From Yamagishiella unicocca (lineage: Eukaryota > Chlorophyta > Chlorophyceae > Chlamydomonadales > Volvocaceae): DNA of 64,000 nucleotides. Each line of letters opens with the position of its first letter. The stretch's first letter is position 1. Position numbers and translations under genes: made by a program. Of this stretch, positions 11,961 to 25,124 are shown piece after piece. The notes beneath the pieces were generated by a model. The model worked only from the letters and a program-made list of their open reading frames with translations. It made no database searches and had not been told where the DNA came from. The stretch is from positions 1-64,000 of the forward strand of contig BDSL01000055.1 of the NCBI GenBank assembly GCA_003116995.1, written 5' to 3'.

Positions 11961-14554
11961 GGGGCCGTGTACTGTTGTGGCCGTGACTGCCACTTACCGT
12001 CCAAAAGCTGCAACAGAACGACACAGGTCCAGATGTGCCTAATGTTGAGCTGCTTGGCATATACATCCTGTCCAACGTAGCGGATGGGCAGTGATGGCCA
12101 CCACTGGTCGAGATGGGTCCACACGGGTCCACACGGGTCCACATGGGTCCACAGCACTACCAGCACTACCAGCACTACCAGCAGTAGCCAGTCTGCCTCA
12201 TAATACTAACTTTCCTTATACAAATCATTATTACTGGCCGTCGACCATACCGGTACACTGCCCCATCATTGTCACATATTTGACAGTAATATGATTTGTC
12301 AAAAAGGTATATCATCAATCCGGTTAACACCACGACCAAAATGGAACCGGTGTGGTCATGGCATTATGGAGTTCCACATAAATGAACTCATCTGTACCCA
12401 GCTGCATTACAGATTTGAACTCTGTAGCACAGTTGGGCACCGCTAACATGGCACTATGTATGTATATCTTGCAAGCAGAGTACTTGTTACTTGACCAGTG
12501 CAGTCGGGTTGTGGTGTTAACCGATTGATCATGTCCGTTAGTTTATAAACATTTTTATATTACCGTCCATTCTGTGATGCTGATGGGGTGGTGTACCGAT
12601 ATGGTCGAAGCCACCATGATGGCCAGTCAGCCAAACCTGTATCAAATTCGTGTCATTTGTGCAATCAACTCCTCATTTGTGCAATCACTCCAAGCTCAGC
12701 CAAGCTCAAGGTATCCTTAGTATGATGGATAAGAACTACTCGATGTGTCCAGACAACTGGAAAGGGTGGGAACACGGCCTAAAATGCTGGGAACACTGTC
12801 ATTTGTGGCTAGTGTCAGCACTTTTCACAGCGCTGATATAATTGCGTGGCTTGTGGTATGGCCTGGACAAGAGCATTAAGTCCATAGGAATACGGAGTTG
12901 TTGGGTGTGCGGGAACCCACTTACATGGCCGCTGTGTTCCCATTGCCTGACCCTTGAGGACTCGATCGATCCCTTGGCCTGAACCCAGCCCCGCAACTAA
13001 ATGTACGGTGCTTATTTTGGACAGTATTATGGGGGGATGTAAGGTGGGAACATGGGAACACGGCCATGACCGGCCAGCCTGTCATTCTTGGGAACACAGG
13101 AACATGGTCATGACCGGGTAGCCAGTTCATTTTATTACTCCATGCACACAGCAATCAAGGATATGACTGCTGCATCATTGGGTTAAATTCTCATATTCTT
13201 CCTGATACAACATATTAGTTCGTGTTCCATGAGCCTTCTAGGGTCTATTGGTTCGTGTTCCATGACTCTGACGAGCCCCACCAGTTCACAGTTGGGGCCC
13301 ACTACTGCTGTTACTGCTACTGTTGCTGCTGCAGTTGCTGTTGTGCTTGCACCCATACTGGTGCTGTAAGTGAATATGCCCCTGAGGCCCAGGCCATGCT
13401 CCGTCCGCAGTTGGGGGCCATTGTGCCTGCTGCTGCTGTTGCATCCATGCTGGCAGTCAAGATGGGTGGGTGATCAACCCCCTACCCTTCAATTACAGGG
13501 TTTCTCACATCCCAGAACGTTTTCAGTTTCGGTCTCAAACACTCAAAACCAAGGTAGGCACTGACCCATCCAACCTAGCTGTGTCATACCTCTAAATGAG
13601 TGCAGCAGCAAATTCGGTCATAAAATGTAACCCTATCTAAATACTCAATGCCAGATCAAGCCAGCCAAAGCAGCAGTACATAAACCTGTCATGCTACGAC
13701 CTAGACACTATTGCCAGCATTGCCATATCCCATACCCCCTTACAAGTCACAAGATCCATGCAAGTGTGGAGCCGTCCATAAAAGCCAGGGGGGCCACGTA
13801 TGGTTAACAGTTTCCTAAGATATGGTTGCAGGTGGTGTATTCTCATCCCCCCATACATGATTGTTTAAGTGTGCTGTATCACCATATGCCCAGTAGCCCA
13901 GAGTCTTGAGAGGAAGCTAGCTGGCCATGGCCAGAGGAGGTGCTTCACCCATAATGGTACATATGTTGCGCCCCCTGGAATTCAAAAGCGTCATCAAAAT
14001 TCCCCCAAGAGCTCCCATAGGCAGGGAAAGCATGCATTTCGTCTATTGGAGAACGTTTTATCCTCAACCGCACCACATAGACCAGTGCAATAAAAGGCAG
14101 ATACGCTTAGCATGCTCTCGCCCATTAGGCTGTTTAACCTCTTATTCCCAATCAACAGCCCAATCGAACTCATATCAGCACCCTATGCAGACCCTGGGGC
14201 AGGACAGCTTGGGCGACATGCTGTGCACCCAAGTTGTTTGCCATCCAATGACAGAAGGGCTTCCCATCCAATTGAGGTTGCTCTTGACTCAGATGGTTAG
14301 CCATAGCGCTCTCGAAATTAACAACAATGAAGTCAGGGCCCCAGGTCCGTGTCCTCGTAGGAGATGACAGGACCAATGAGACCAAAGTGCCATGGGCACA
14401 GTTATTACCTTCTTGTCCCAACACTATGAACTCTGTCCCACGGCTAATAACTTGGAAGATGTTTGCATCCCGGCATGCCTCGGATATTCGCTCATCTCAA
14501 TGACTCTGATGCAACATAAAAAAGCTTGACACCATGCCAGCCCAGCATAGAAAT
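11961..14554. other. intergenic stretch, no convincing gene
   Basis: Open frames here are short, on both strands, and lack recognisable domains or phase-consistent splicing partners. A short direct repeat of about 11 bp (gggtccacacg-like, four units) sits at 12117-12151, followed by an agcactacc triplet-unit repeat to about 12185. CTG-rich triplets occur at 13306-13350 and encode only cysteine runs. The lower part probably holds the 3' UTR of the minus-strand gene A; TTACA at about 13740 is a possible TGTAA polyadenylation signal on the minus strand. Confidence 0.5.
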
Positions 14555-17500
14555 CTATCGCTTGGGGACTGCAGGCCCGAAGCCTGCCTGTGCAAACATT
14601 GTTGCCTTCATTTCTGTAGACCACTCACCATAGGGCCTCCATGCTACTGTCTGGCCCTGCAAGCATTTAGCAAAAACAAAACTGTGATAGGCGGCTTACA
14701 GGCACACTCTCACAGGCGCATTTTCATGGATACACTTGTGCTGTTGCTTCGCAGCTCACAGGCTCTATGGAAATAACAGTGGTATTTGTAGTCCTAAGTT
14801 GCGCCCTTCAATTTCCAGACATCCTACTAGGGCTCGACACTGGCAACGAACAGTAAAATATTATCTGTGAATGGATACAGATAATTGCGAGGATGTGTGT
14901 GCCGCAGTGCTACATTACAACAGATCAACTCAAGGAAATGGCACATGAAAACAGCCTGCACAATATCTGAGATGATATGAGCCTGTGCCCAGCTGCTAGC
15001 TATCTAGCTGCCAAGTAGACAATCATATAATAACAGAAAGGCAGTGTGTTGCCATACTCAACATCATGCTTACCTCAATGCTGCCTCCCAAGCTGCCTGG
15101 GTTGTTATTCACTGTGCAAGTGCCAACTAAGACGTGCACCCATGATCGCCATGGATAAGTCCCTTGCGCGCCTGCTGCGGCCCGTTGACAGAACACAGTT
15201 GGGGTCACGACCTCTGGGGAACGTACACCAGGTGAGGTCGCTGCACTATGGAGATTTTGCACCATGATGCTATTTTTGCCAGGCCCATCCATTGCACCGC
15301 CGATTGACGAAGTCAATGGCAGATATAAGACACGCACGCCTGTCTCCCGGCCTGGACCACCATCACCATGCTTAGCGCCTGTAGGGCAGAATGCAACACC
15401 ATATCGATACTCCTCCCAAAGTTTCGAACAGCGTACACGCACCACCACCTGCAATATGGGCATGGGTAAGAATAGCTGTGTGTCACAAGGTCGCAACAAC
15501 GCCAGCTAAATCTAAGGCAGCAGGCAGCACGGTATCCTTTAATCTGGATGTGGGTGTCTTTAACTGAGCAACACAAGTAATGGCTGAGAACCACATTTCA
15601 CCGCCCCAAACCCCAGTATCATACCGGTGCTTTGTCAACACAGCCACCTGCAGCAGCTGATTCCATTTCTATTTGGCCAATCTGCTCTGATAGCCGCGCT
15701 GCAGCACTGGGATCAAGATTACCCAGTTTCTGTGCAACGGTCTCCACCTCCTGTCGCATGCCGATGGCGCTGTCCCCACTGAGGTTAATCGCCACTTGGC
15801 ATCGGTGCTGCTGGGAACCTGATGGCCCTGCCTCATCTACAACACCTTGGCCCAGCTCCACGCAATCATCCCCGGTCTCCATGTCAGGACCACTGTCGCG
15901 CCCTAGGTCACCTGCCACTAGGGCTCTCCAGTCCTGGTACTGCACCCAGTGCAGGACATTGGCTCTTAATGCCTACATGGCAATGTGCACAGGAATGATG
16001 GGGCTTTCCGGTGGAGGGTACAATAATTATAGTAGACATTGTTTTAGAAAGCATCACACATATAGGTGCTCCAATGGCTGGCACTAGTGAATTAGGTAAA
16101 ATTGCCCCTCCATTTTAGATACGCAAAGCACATGTCTTTGGGCACCACACTCTGGAGAGGGTCATTATTGCCTTCATTCCATTGCTGCCCCAGGCTTTAA
16201 CGCACATCGATAATTTTGGAAGCATACCATAATGAAAGAGGCTCGGACTTACCGTTGAGTTGACAGGCAACGGCTGGCCCGGCTGGAGTGCCACTTGCAC
16301 CTTTTGCTGCCATCGATGTGTTCGTGCAGTTTCCCCAGCATGACGCTCAAACCACGAACGTGGTGTCAGCTCCTCAATATGCTGCTTAACTTCCTCACCA
16401 CTGGCATCACCACTGCTGGTCATTGCTGATGCAAGGACACTGCCCACATCCAGCAGGCGCACTGGTGTACCACCTAGCCGGGTAGGCACCACATCACTGT
16501 ATGCACTGTTGTCTGGACAGAAGGCCACTGCATAGCATTCTAGGTCGTTGGCCGCACGTAAGCGCCACAGCATCTGTTCCACAACATAACAGCAGCAAAA
16601 CAATCGCAGGCAAAGATATGATATACTATGTAGGACTGGTCAGGAAAGGCAATAGCCTGCAATTACAGCAGTAGTACAGGTTTGCAGGTAGGTACAGTTA
16701 CATATGCCACATACAAATGAAGCTATGACGAGTTAGGAACTGAAAGGAATGAAGGTCATGCAAGGATACTGTAATGAGGATTAGCAGCTGCTGAAGCCAC
16801 TAAATAGCAAAAGATACAACAGGTTACATATGAGGAATCAATAAGTAAGAGGCCCGGATTGGTGGGTTGGGTGCTCGTTGTAGGTCATGGAAGATGCTGT
16901 GCCTATACTGCTTACAGAGCTTCCATCGATCAAGACCTCATTGATCACACCAGAAAATCTACCACACATTCACCTGGAGATCCCCCTCACCACTACGTAC
17001 ACCCCAACACATTGTGCTGCAAGATGCCAACCCACCGGTGCATTGGGACCAATCAGCTGCTGAGTCCGGCATGGTAGCTTCTTGCCTACCAGGACTGCTG
17101 CAAATGGATCCACCAGGTGCAGCTGCTCCACAGCTGTGAGTTGAGCTGTTGAAGGAAAGCCACCAGCTCCAGGTGTAGTCCCATGCTGCAATGTGTTACT
17201 GTTGCCACGTTCAGCTATGTCTTTTGTGTCATCATGCCCTGGTGCAATTTCAGCAGGTGGCAAGGCCACAGCAGATGTGTGTGCAGTTCCGACCATAGGC
17301 ATGGCTCCTATGGGACCAGGCTTCTGGTAGGCACAATAGGCTGGGAGTGCATGGCCTTCATTACCAGGTTGCCCCACTTTATGGCCACTGGCTTGAGCTA
17401 GCTCTGCACTGGGGTCTGATAGAATACTGGCCGCCTTCCATAGTGTAGGCAAGGATGTGGGCAGCAGTGGAGCCCCTCCAGCCCTTGAAGATGGGGGTGG

Positions 17501-20500
17501 TGAGTGACTCCGAGCCGACATATTGGCATGCTGGCTCATAGACAGGGTAGCACGCCATTCCTGGTACTTGGACCAACGTAGGCCATCGACCACCATGAAC
17601 TGTTACATCACAGCAATAAGGCCAGGGTAAGAAGATACCTTACCTAACATGCTTGGCCACGCACATGTGGCCAAAGTACAAGGTATGGTAAGTACCTTAC
17701 CATACCTTGTACTTTAAGAGTATTATTTGCTGTATACTTGTGATGAGCTAAAACACGAGTAGTATCACTGTTTTAAAGCTCAATATTTCCTAACAAGAAT
17801 CACGTTTTTTCTACTAACAAGCTTTACGGATGGTACAAAAGGCAGACAGACGATGAATTCTGACCGCAGTGACAGCACACCTTTGGTCGAGTTTGCGAGG
17901 AGGGAAGAGTGCTGCAATGTGTCTGGCCCTCGCCTGGAAGAAGAGCGACATCAACCTTGTGCTGCCACTTGTACGAGCGTGAATACTGTCCTGAGTATTT
18001 CCGAAACCAAGCCCATGGCTCAAGCACCTCACAGTAAAGGTTCGCCGTGTGGATGGTGCTCTGACCGCCCAGTGCAGCACCCTCCTTGCCAGTGCCCTGG
18101 CTGCCGCATTCGGATGCACCAGTGACCTCTCCCCCGCCATCACTGCTGGCTGTAGCCGCAAATGTCACATGCGCCAGCCGAACCATCGAATCACGGCCCT
18201 GCCGGCCACCATTATAAGAGGAGCCTGTGGGACAAAATGCAACTGCGTAGCCGAATTTATCAGGAAATCGGAAGCACCAGAGCCTCTGCATAAGCACGGG
18301 AGCATCGGTAACTGAAGGGCATGGGTGCTGTGTGAGCGAGGTTCATGTTGCCAAACACAAGATGGACACTTTGGAGCGGTCATTTGCACATCACAGGAAG
18401 ATAACGATGGGCATCACAGCAGCAAGACAAACAGCAATAAATCATCCACAGGACGACGAAGAAACCATGCCAATCGGCCGACCTAAAACCCTAAAACCCT
18501 AAAAACTAAAACACGAAAACCTTTCCTTGGCACAGTGGTATTGCCTACCGGCGCATTCTGCCCCGTCGCCTGCACATCACCACAACGGGATAGCTCCTCT
18601 GCCACCAAGTCTGCTGCCGTGGGGTCCAGCACACGGAGTTGGCCCACCGCGTCTATTGCTGCTGCAGCCATGGCCACATCAACTGCGGGTCGTCGTGGTC
18701 CCGAAGTAAGGGCAGTGCTATACAGTCCTGTGGCTGCTGGTTCAAGCTTGTGTTCTCCCCCGTCACCAGAAGAGTCACCGCTGCCGCTGTCACTGGCACA
18801 TGTAGATCCACGCCAAAGCTGGTAGCTGACCCAGGTCATCCCATCTGCCTCCTGCATGCGCACCGACGAGGAGGAGCCCAGGGAAATGAGAGGAGCGAAG
18901 GTGGGGCAGCTCCCAACAACAACACGTCTGCTTGCTCGTTTCTGCTGAGAAGGTGGGATTAATGGAAATATGTCAGGCCTGTGCTCCGGGCACTGGATGA
19001 GCGTTGCAGCTTCCCCATCGCACATCATTCCCAGTAGGATACAACAACACGAGTGCCATTGGAATCACTCTTATGCACGGTTTCGCCCACCTTTGTTTCA
19101 CCCTCGCTGGGCGGCTCTTCACCCGGTAGCAAGGCCACGTCTACCTTGTGCTGCCAGTGGTGAGATGCAGCCCTGCTGCCAGCAGCATGTCTGAACCACA
19201 TCCGGGGCAGCAGCTCCTGGCACCGATGTGAATTGTTGTAATCACCATCCGAAACTGCTTGTCCTCCTCTACTGTCTTCAGCATCCCCGGTTGATACCAT
19301 GTCAACAGGGGTCGCATACAGCACCCGTACAGGGGTACTGCCCATCCGGTTGGGCAGCACATCACTGTAATTTGTGCCACGCGGGCAGACTGCCAGCCCA
19401 TAGCGGACAAGGTCGGCCAGGCGGACGCACCACAGTGTCTGCAGATGCACCGTTTCCACAAACGTTGTTGGGTGAGGCTAAGGTGACGTTAGCATGGGTG
19501 GGCGATCAAGATAATAGTGGTCAACACATATCCAAGACCAAGCTCGCATAATCTGCTGACAACAGAAAGGGAGTAGAGTCTATCTTCGCCAACGCCGACT
19601 TCCCCCTTAATCAAGCCCCCCGATGCAAGGTTTGCTTAGGGTAAAATAAACTCTGACATCTATGGAAGTCAGCGTGAAAATGACGCAAGTACACATGCAC
19701 ACGGGATAAGGTCACACTACCATACATGCTGCCCTCCCTTGATCGTCCGGACCCACAGGAGCATTAGGCCCAACCAGCTCCACGTTGTGTTGGTGCAGCG
19801 CCCGAGCCACCGCCTCTGCGGCGCCTGCATCCACCAGTCGCAGCTGCCGCAGCGCCGCGGGTTCTCCTGGGGCGATGTCCCATGATGGTGGCGCAGTGGT
19901 ATGGGCAGTCGTCATTCCCTCGACTAAGACAGCTGGAGTGGATCGCAGGCCAGGGCTCTTGCTCTGATCTCCGTCCAACGTGGCAATATACCGGTTGCAT
20001 TGCGCATCCAGCTTTTCCAACAGCTCCACATCTATTGCGTTGTCTGAACCTGAGTCTGCCTCCTCGAGCACCTTACTACCGGACGAGGCCCGCCAGTACT
20101 TGTATGGCAGCCAGACCGTGCCGGTCAGGGCACACCCCTGCGTGCAAACATCGGCAGTGGGAAATGTGCCTGTTAACACCCCAACTGCCTGCTAACACCC
20201 CAACTGCCTGCTAACACCCCAACTGCCTGCTAACACACTTAGGCTTCCATAATAAGAGAGCCCAGGGCCAGAGATGGGTGCATTGAGACGGTGCAGTCCT
20301 GGCTGCGCAAAATGTGCCCAGGCATGTTTAGTGTGTTCGAAACCGCAAGCATTTTTCTTCCAGCTAAGGAAGGTCAAAAGCGCCCCAAGGGAGATAGGTG
20401 CAAAGGCAGGATCTTAGGAGCACTCGCACTTTCGGGCCGACGATGTGCGGCCTAAACATTCATGCAGAGGCCAACCGGCGGGCAATTCCCGACCTCAGAT

Positions 20501-23500
20501 CTGATCATATTGTCGGCGCAGCTAATAACCTGCTGGCCAACAGCCAGCCACTCCATGTACACGGCAGTCTCACCTCAGTCCCAATATTCGCGGGTAGGTG
20601 CAGGATCTGGCTGGGCATAACGGCCACGTCTACCTTGTCACGCCAGTGATACATGCTGCTGGTTACTCCACCGGACACCCGGTCTAACCACGCCTGCAAA
20701 GGCAAGGCCGCACCACTGATACTGGAAAGAGGTCATGGAATGAAGTCACATTGGGACCTATGGGCATCAGCGATTAAGCGTACTTCCAGCTGTCAATAGT
20801 CCCCACATCACCCCGAAACCGCCATACCTGCGGCTGCATTAGCTTGCACGCCATGGCTTTCGAACCGCTGGTCTGAACATCATGGACATCGCCAACTCCA
20901 GGAATCGGGGGGCCAATTGGTTCAACAGAGAGCACCACCATCAAAGTCCCGCCAGCACGCCCCGATGAGGCGCCACCTGGAAGCTGGAAGCACTGCCGCG
21001 ATGGGAAGAGCGCCACACAGTAGCGTGTAAGCGTTTGGAAGCGAGCTCGCAGCAGCACCTGCAGCACATCAGGCGTTAGGTTGCGGGAAACCGCTGATAG
21101 CACAGCTCACCACACAGGCGAGGACGCCGACAATATTTCTGATTTACTAAATTTGCGTTTTCTGTGGTAAGACCCCTGTTCCGCTTGAAATTACATATAT
21201 GCTCCCGTTCCGTCCTGAGTTTCTAGGTAGAAGCGGAAGCATAAGATAGATATAATCATCGCTACAGCCCTGAAGCTCATATATTGGGTGACCTCGCTCA
21301 CCGGCGCTTCTGATCCCATCAGCTGCGGCTCGTAGCAGGCAAGGCGCCGCCCCACCAGCTCTGCCATGCTTGCGTCCACTATGCGCAGTTGTTCAACAGC
21401 CGCCTGCTGCTGCTGGGATTGGTTCCCCTCTGTGGTTGGAACAGCAGCACCCATGACGCCGTCCTCCGCTCCTGCAGTGGCCAAGCGTGTGGGGCTCCCC
21501 AGGCCACATGGGGGCGCACTGGGACCCGATGGCGGCTGCTCCTCGCGCTCCAGGGTCCAGAGGGGCTGCGCGCCTGAATGCGGCTGTAACCCGGATGTAC
21601 CGACCCCCGCGCCGTCGTCTTGCCAGACGTCCACCGTGGCATCATTGCCAGTATTGCCCATTAGGATGAAATGTACGGCTGACAGCCACTCCTTGTACCT
21701 GATCCACATGAAGCCGTCCTGCTTGCGGGTCTGCACGCGCCAAGAAGAACAGCAACTGTGATAATAACGGGTACACGTGTACTCTGCCTGGATGCACCAT
21801 TATACTAGGTAGCTCAAAAGCGCAACGATCAGCATCCCTTCATATCTAATGCAACGCGCAGCAGGGCTGAAACCAGTGGGCTCGTAGCCAAACCTCTAAG
21901 GAAATCGGTAGTTGCCTTTCAATCCCGCACACCTTGATGGCGTCCACCAGCAGCTGGTGATGGGTTGGTGGTAATGCCACCTCCACCTTCTTAGGCCACC
22001 TGTGGGCCACTATGGTTTCGCCCGCGTGCCGTGCAAACCAGGTCCATGGCTCCAGCTCCTCGCAATGGCGTCCTACTGCCATGCCCTTGCCGCTGTCGCC
22101 AGCTGCCGCACGAGGTGGTGTCACAAACAGCACCCGCACCCGTGTGCCCCGCCCCGGCCTGCCATCCCCGTAGCAGGCTCCCTCGGGGCAGAAGGCGACT
22201 GCCAGGTAGGTGACAGGTCCGATGGCGATACGCCAGAGCGCCTGTGTCAGCAGCGCACGGGCGCGGACACAGGGAGGGGCTTCCTTGTCAGGGTGCGTGG
22301 TACGGCAGCAGGGCGGGATCCCCCCACAGGGAATGAGGGCAGAGACCTGAGCGACAGCCCGAATTTGGTAGGCGAATAATACAGAACGCAGCGCTGCCTG
22401 ATACTACCCGCCCCACGGGGGGGTAGTATCACACTCCCATACGCAAGAGATTACGCACATACGTGGCACACACTCTAGCAAACGTTTCGGGAACCCTGTG
22501 GCCCCCACTTACCGGCGCATTGGGGCCGACCATGTAGGAAGTGCGGGCACGGAGCTCTGGCTCAATCAATCGCGACGCCTCTGGGTCCAGAGCATGTAAG
22601 TGCTCAATCGCAAAGCATGGTGGCGCCACGACACCAACCGACCGGCCGCCCCGTGGTGTGCGCCCAGGGCCCGATGTCTGTCGTACAGAGGTGTGTTGAG
22701 CGACCGCCGGTGACAGCAGCTGCTCTTGGCCGTGTGCGCCGCGCGTCCCTGCTGCCGCCACTGCACCAGGCGGTGGAAGATGCAGGTGCGTGTCACTTTA
22801 AAGGCAAATGGAAACGTGGGATCACAGCATCACGCTTGTATGAAATTATCACGAGGATCCACTGCGTGCTGTTGTAGCCTAAAACCCTCAATTGCCGCCA
22901 TCAGACCAGTACCCCCTCCCGCGCCAAAGCGACGGTCGTCATACCTGATCCTGTGTGAGGCGCCGTTATCCTGTGGTTAGAAGATGCCGCCCACTGCGCG
23001 AAGGTACGCCAGAGTGGGTTGGCGGCCGGCAGGGGCCCCTGCTGGCGGCAGTACCAGTCCAACTCCTGCATACCCGGGAGCATGCGGCGGGTCCTGTCCT
23101 TATCAACCTCAGTGAATACCAAACGCACCTAGGAATTTCCCAAAGGTCAAAAAGGGGCCAGCTGACATGCTGCACGGTACATATATAAAGCAGGGCAGCA
23201 GCGGCATTATCGTTCATTATCCGGTCTGGGTAGAATATTGCTGTGAATGAACTTGCCTTACGATGACAAGCAAGTTGTTTGAGGTCCAGAGATACTGCAG
23301 ATAGACAAGCAGTTTCACCTACCACGACGCGCAGCTGCCTGACCACCTGCAGAACCACGCCGCAACAATTCGCCTTTGACGCGGCGGCCGCATCCCCTCC
23401 AGCTGCTGCCATGCGCGCAGCAAATTGCTCGAGGGTCTCCATCCGGGCGCTTGCGACATGTTGAGATGTTGATGTCGTGTAGACCACGTGCCACCGACCG

Positions 23501-25124
23501 AAGGACAGGTCAGAACCAGCACCTTCATTGGGCATTAGGTCATCCTCCGAAACCACGGCACTGCAGTCCATGCCGACCGTCTCATCACACTGGGATGCCG
23601 ACTTCACATCAGCAGCAGTTGCGCCGCTGCTGTTATCGACCGCTTGACCACCTTCACTGCGCAACCGCAGGAGCAACACCTCCACGGGGGCATCGCAGAG
23701 CTCCCTTGAAAGGCCCGGACCACCCAGCAGCGGGTGCTCACCATTCGATGCAAGTAGCAGACGCATGCCTGACATGAAGTGTTGGCTTAGCTGACCGTAT
23801 GCCTGAGGAGTGACGGCCATAGTTTCCAGCACATCCATCGTTATCGTTGGGTTAGAAATGTGGACCGAAACAACCTTGATTGTGCGTGTGCCAAGACGTA
23901 GCCGCATGTAGAGTTTGGGCAGGAGGGTGTGGCTCAACCATCAAGTACACTCAAGTACACCAAGCATGGCGGCATGCTGGACATGGAGCTGGCGGAAGAC
24001 CGGTTTCCGGAGAGCGCTTGAATCTCAAAAATTGATACAAATATGAGTTAGGGATGTGGCAGGAGCACCAGCCTCCGGCGAGTTGCACTAACTGGTCGTG
24101 TTCCACAGCGATAATGTGGCGTGGGCCTTAGCGATATGAGGTGGATTGGTACTGGTGGCGCGAGCGTATAGGGTGTACTGATGCCCTCACCGCCCCGCCC
24201 CCTTAACAACATGCCAGGCCTAGTGCCGGCGTAATGTAATAATAATAATAATAATAATTTGGGCAGGAGGCTGCCAACCAGCACCTGACGTATTTCCAGT
24301 CAATCCCCCGTGTTCACCGCCTTTGTGCGCACAGTGAGGTCGTGCGCCAACTTATACTCGTCTGAAACGTATGTGTTTTTTGTTTCACATCTGGCACGTG
24401 CTGAAGGGTCAAAATCCTACTGGGATTCATACCCATGACGCGCCCGTACAAACGCCAATGACGCGTTTACAGCGGTAGTGTAATACGTACTGTGCCCCGT
24501 ACAGATCTGCCAAAAGGAACCTGGGATCCTCACCAGTTTATGCTCGAGAAGTTCCTCCTGCTCTGTTGCCAACTCCAGCACGGAGGCTGCCTGCTCCGGG
24601 CTCCAGCCAGAGCTTAAGCGGGCAAGAGCCTCTGACGTAGAGGTACTTCCGCGCTCCCTAATGCCAGCAGTGAGAGCCGGCAGTAGCGCTGCATCACTTG
24701 CTGCCGCTGCGCCCTGTGACTGACTCTCAGGCACGGCACCCGAAGGTGACGTCGGCTGTTTGGGCTGCATCGCACGGCGAACGGCAACGTTCTTGATGCG
24801 TGTAGCTGCCGCTACGTCCCTGATACGGGCAGCTGCCTGTGTAGCGGCGGCCCGAGCCGGTACGTATGTAAACTGCACTGGTGACTGCTGCTGTTGCGGC
24901 GGCCTACGTTCCTTCCCCAGCGGCGAGTTGCCACCACCGCTTCCATTGCCGATATATTGAGGAACGCTTTCAGGGACATGTGTCTTCAGATATTGGCCTG
25001 CGAGTAGGATTTTCTGCCGCTTCGCGGGCTGGACGCCATCGCCTCCGAGGCTGCTTTCGTTACTACCCTGTAAGGCGCACCCTCCAGGCTCTCCTGGTAT
25101 CGAAAGTCTTTCCACGTTAAGCAT
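14555..25124 (-). CDS. gene A: large protein with six tandem copies of an unrecognised domain
   Basis: Function unknown. Seventeen exons join in phase: 25124-24534, 24284-23323 (interrupted, see below), 23128-22945, 22760-22513, 22241-21933, 21730-21302, 21058-20828, 20693-20574, 20137-19757, 19438-19091, 18851-18549, 18285-17881, 17599-17036, 16573-16253, 15972-15625, 15448-15074, 14656-14555. Without the insertion this gives about 1,958 residues. All introns are phase 0 except the third (phase 1). Residues 1-197 are low-complexity with a basic KRQK motif. From about residue 500, six repeats combine [Y-x-VAFCP-x-G], [VRVL], [W-x-x-KV-x-VAL-x-PG], [W-x-x-Y-x-x-W] and [GPNAP]. The last exon carries AWRPYGEW before the stop. 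Gene B is a single-repeat paralogue. The start ATG at 25124 is the first in the open first exon. No catalytic motif, signal peptide or membrane segment was seen. The exon-2 insertion may make this a pseudogene. Confidence 0.72.
17673..17715. repeat. perfect 20-bp inverted repeat with 3-nt loop
   Basis: Arms aaagtacaaggtatggtaag (17673-17692) and its exact reverse complement (17696-17715) flank the loop tac. It lies in the gene A intron 17880-17600. A related motif, taccttac, also occurs just before it at about 17637-17645. It may be a miniature foldback element or simply an intronic hairpin. Confidence 0.9.
18481..18507. repeat. interstitial telomere-like repeat (CCCTAAAA)
   Basis: Three consecutive units of CCCTAAAA (the first lacks one C), the complement of TTTTAGGG, inside the gene A intron between exons ending at 18549 and beginning at 18285. 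Degenerate A-rich units follow to about 18520. The unit matches the telomere repeat reported for Chlamydomonas. Confidence 0.8.
20168..20236. repeat. 19-bp intronic minisatellite in gene A
   Basis: About 3.5 copies of a 19-bp unit containing actgcctgctaacacccc, lying in the intron between the eighth and ninth exons of gene A (20573-20138), just upstream of the 3' splice site in the sense of the gene. Copies are almost identical. Confidence 0.9.
23914..24270 (+). mobile_element. 5'-truncated SINE-like insertion in exon 2 of gene A
   Basis: The inserted segment 23927-24257 is bounded by a 13-bp direct repeat, tttgggcaggagg, at 23914-23926 and 24258-24270, a target-site duplication. It ends in seven TAA triplets and matches the element at 11390-11715 in inverse orientation; the head present in that copy is missing here, so this copy is 5'-truncated, as expected for target-primed reverse transcription. 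Four extra bases (gtgt) lie at the truncated end. Removing the insert and one copy of the duplication leaves an exon of exactly 206 codons (24284-24258 joined to 23913-23323) in frame with both neighbours. Read through with the insert, translation stops at about 24048. Confidence 0.85.

Noticed and set aside
13222..13473. Cysteine-rich small protein
   Set aside because: The cysteines come from a CTG/TGC triplet-repeat tract, without signal peptide or splice partners.
13981..14000. gtcatcaaaatt at 13991 as the far target-site duplication of the element at the satellite border
   Set aside because: The satellite does not resume after it and the match is short; chance is more likely.
24285..24400. 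An extended gene A exon 2 reading YKLAHDLTVRTK upstream of 24284, with an in-frame TGA as a second lesion
   Set aside because: A CAG acceptor at 24285 in the correct phase gives a simpler model without any stop; the upstream reading is probably intronic.
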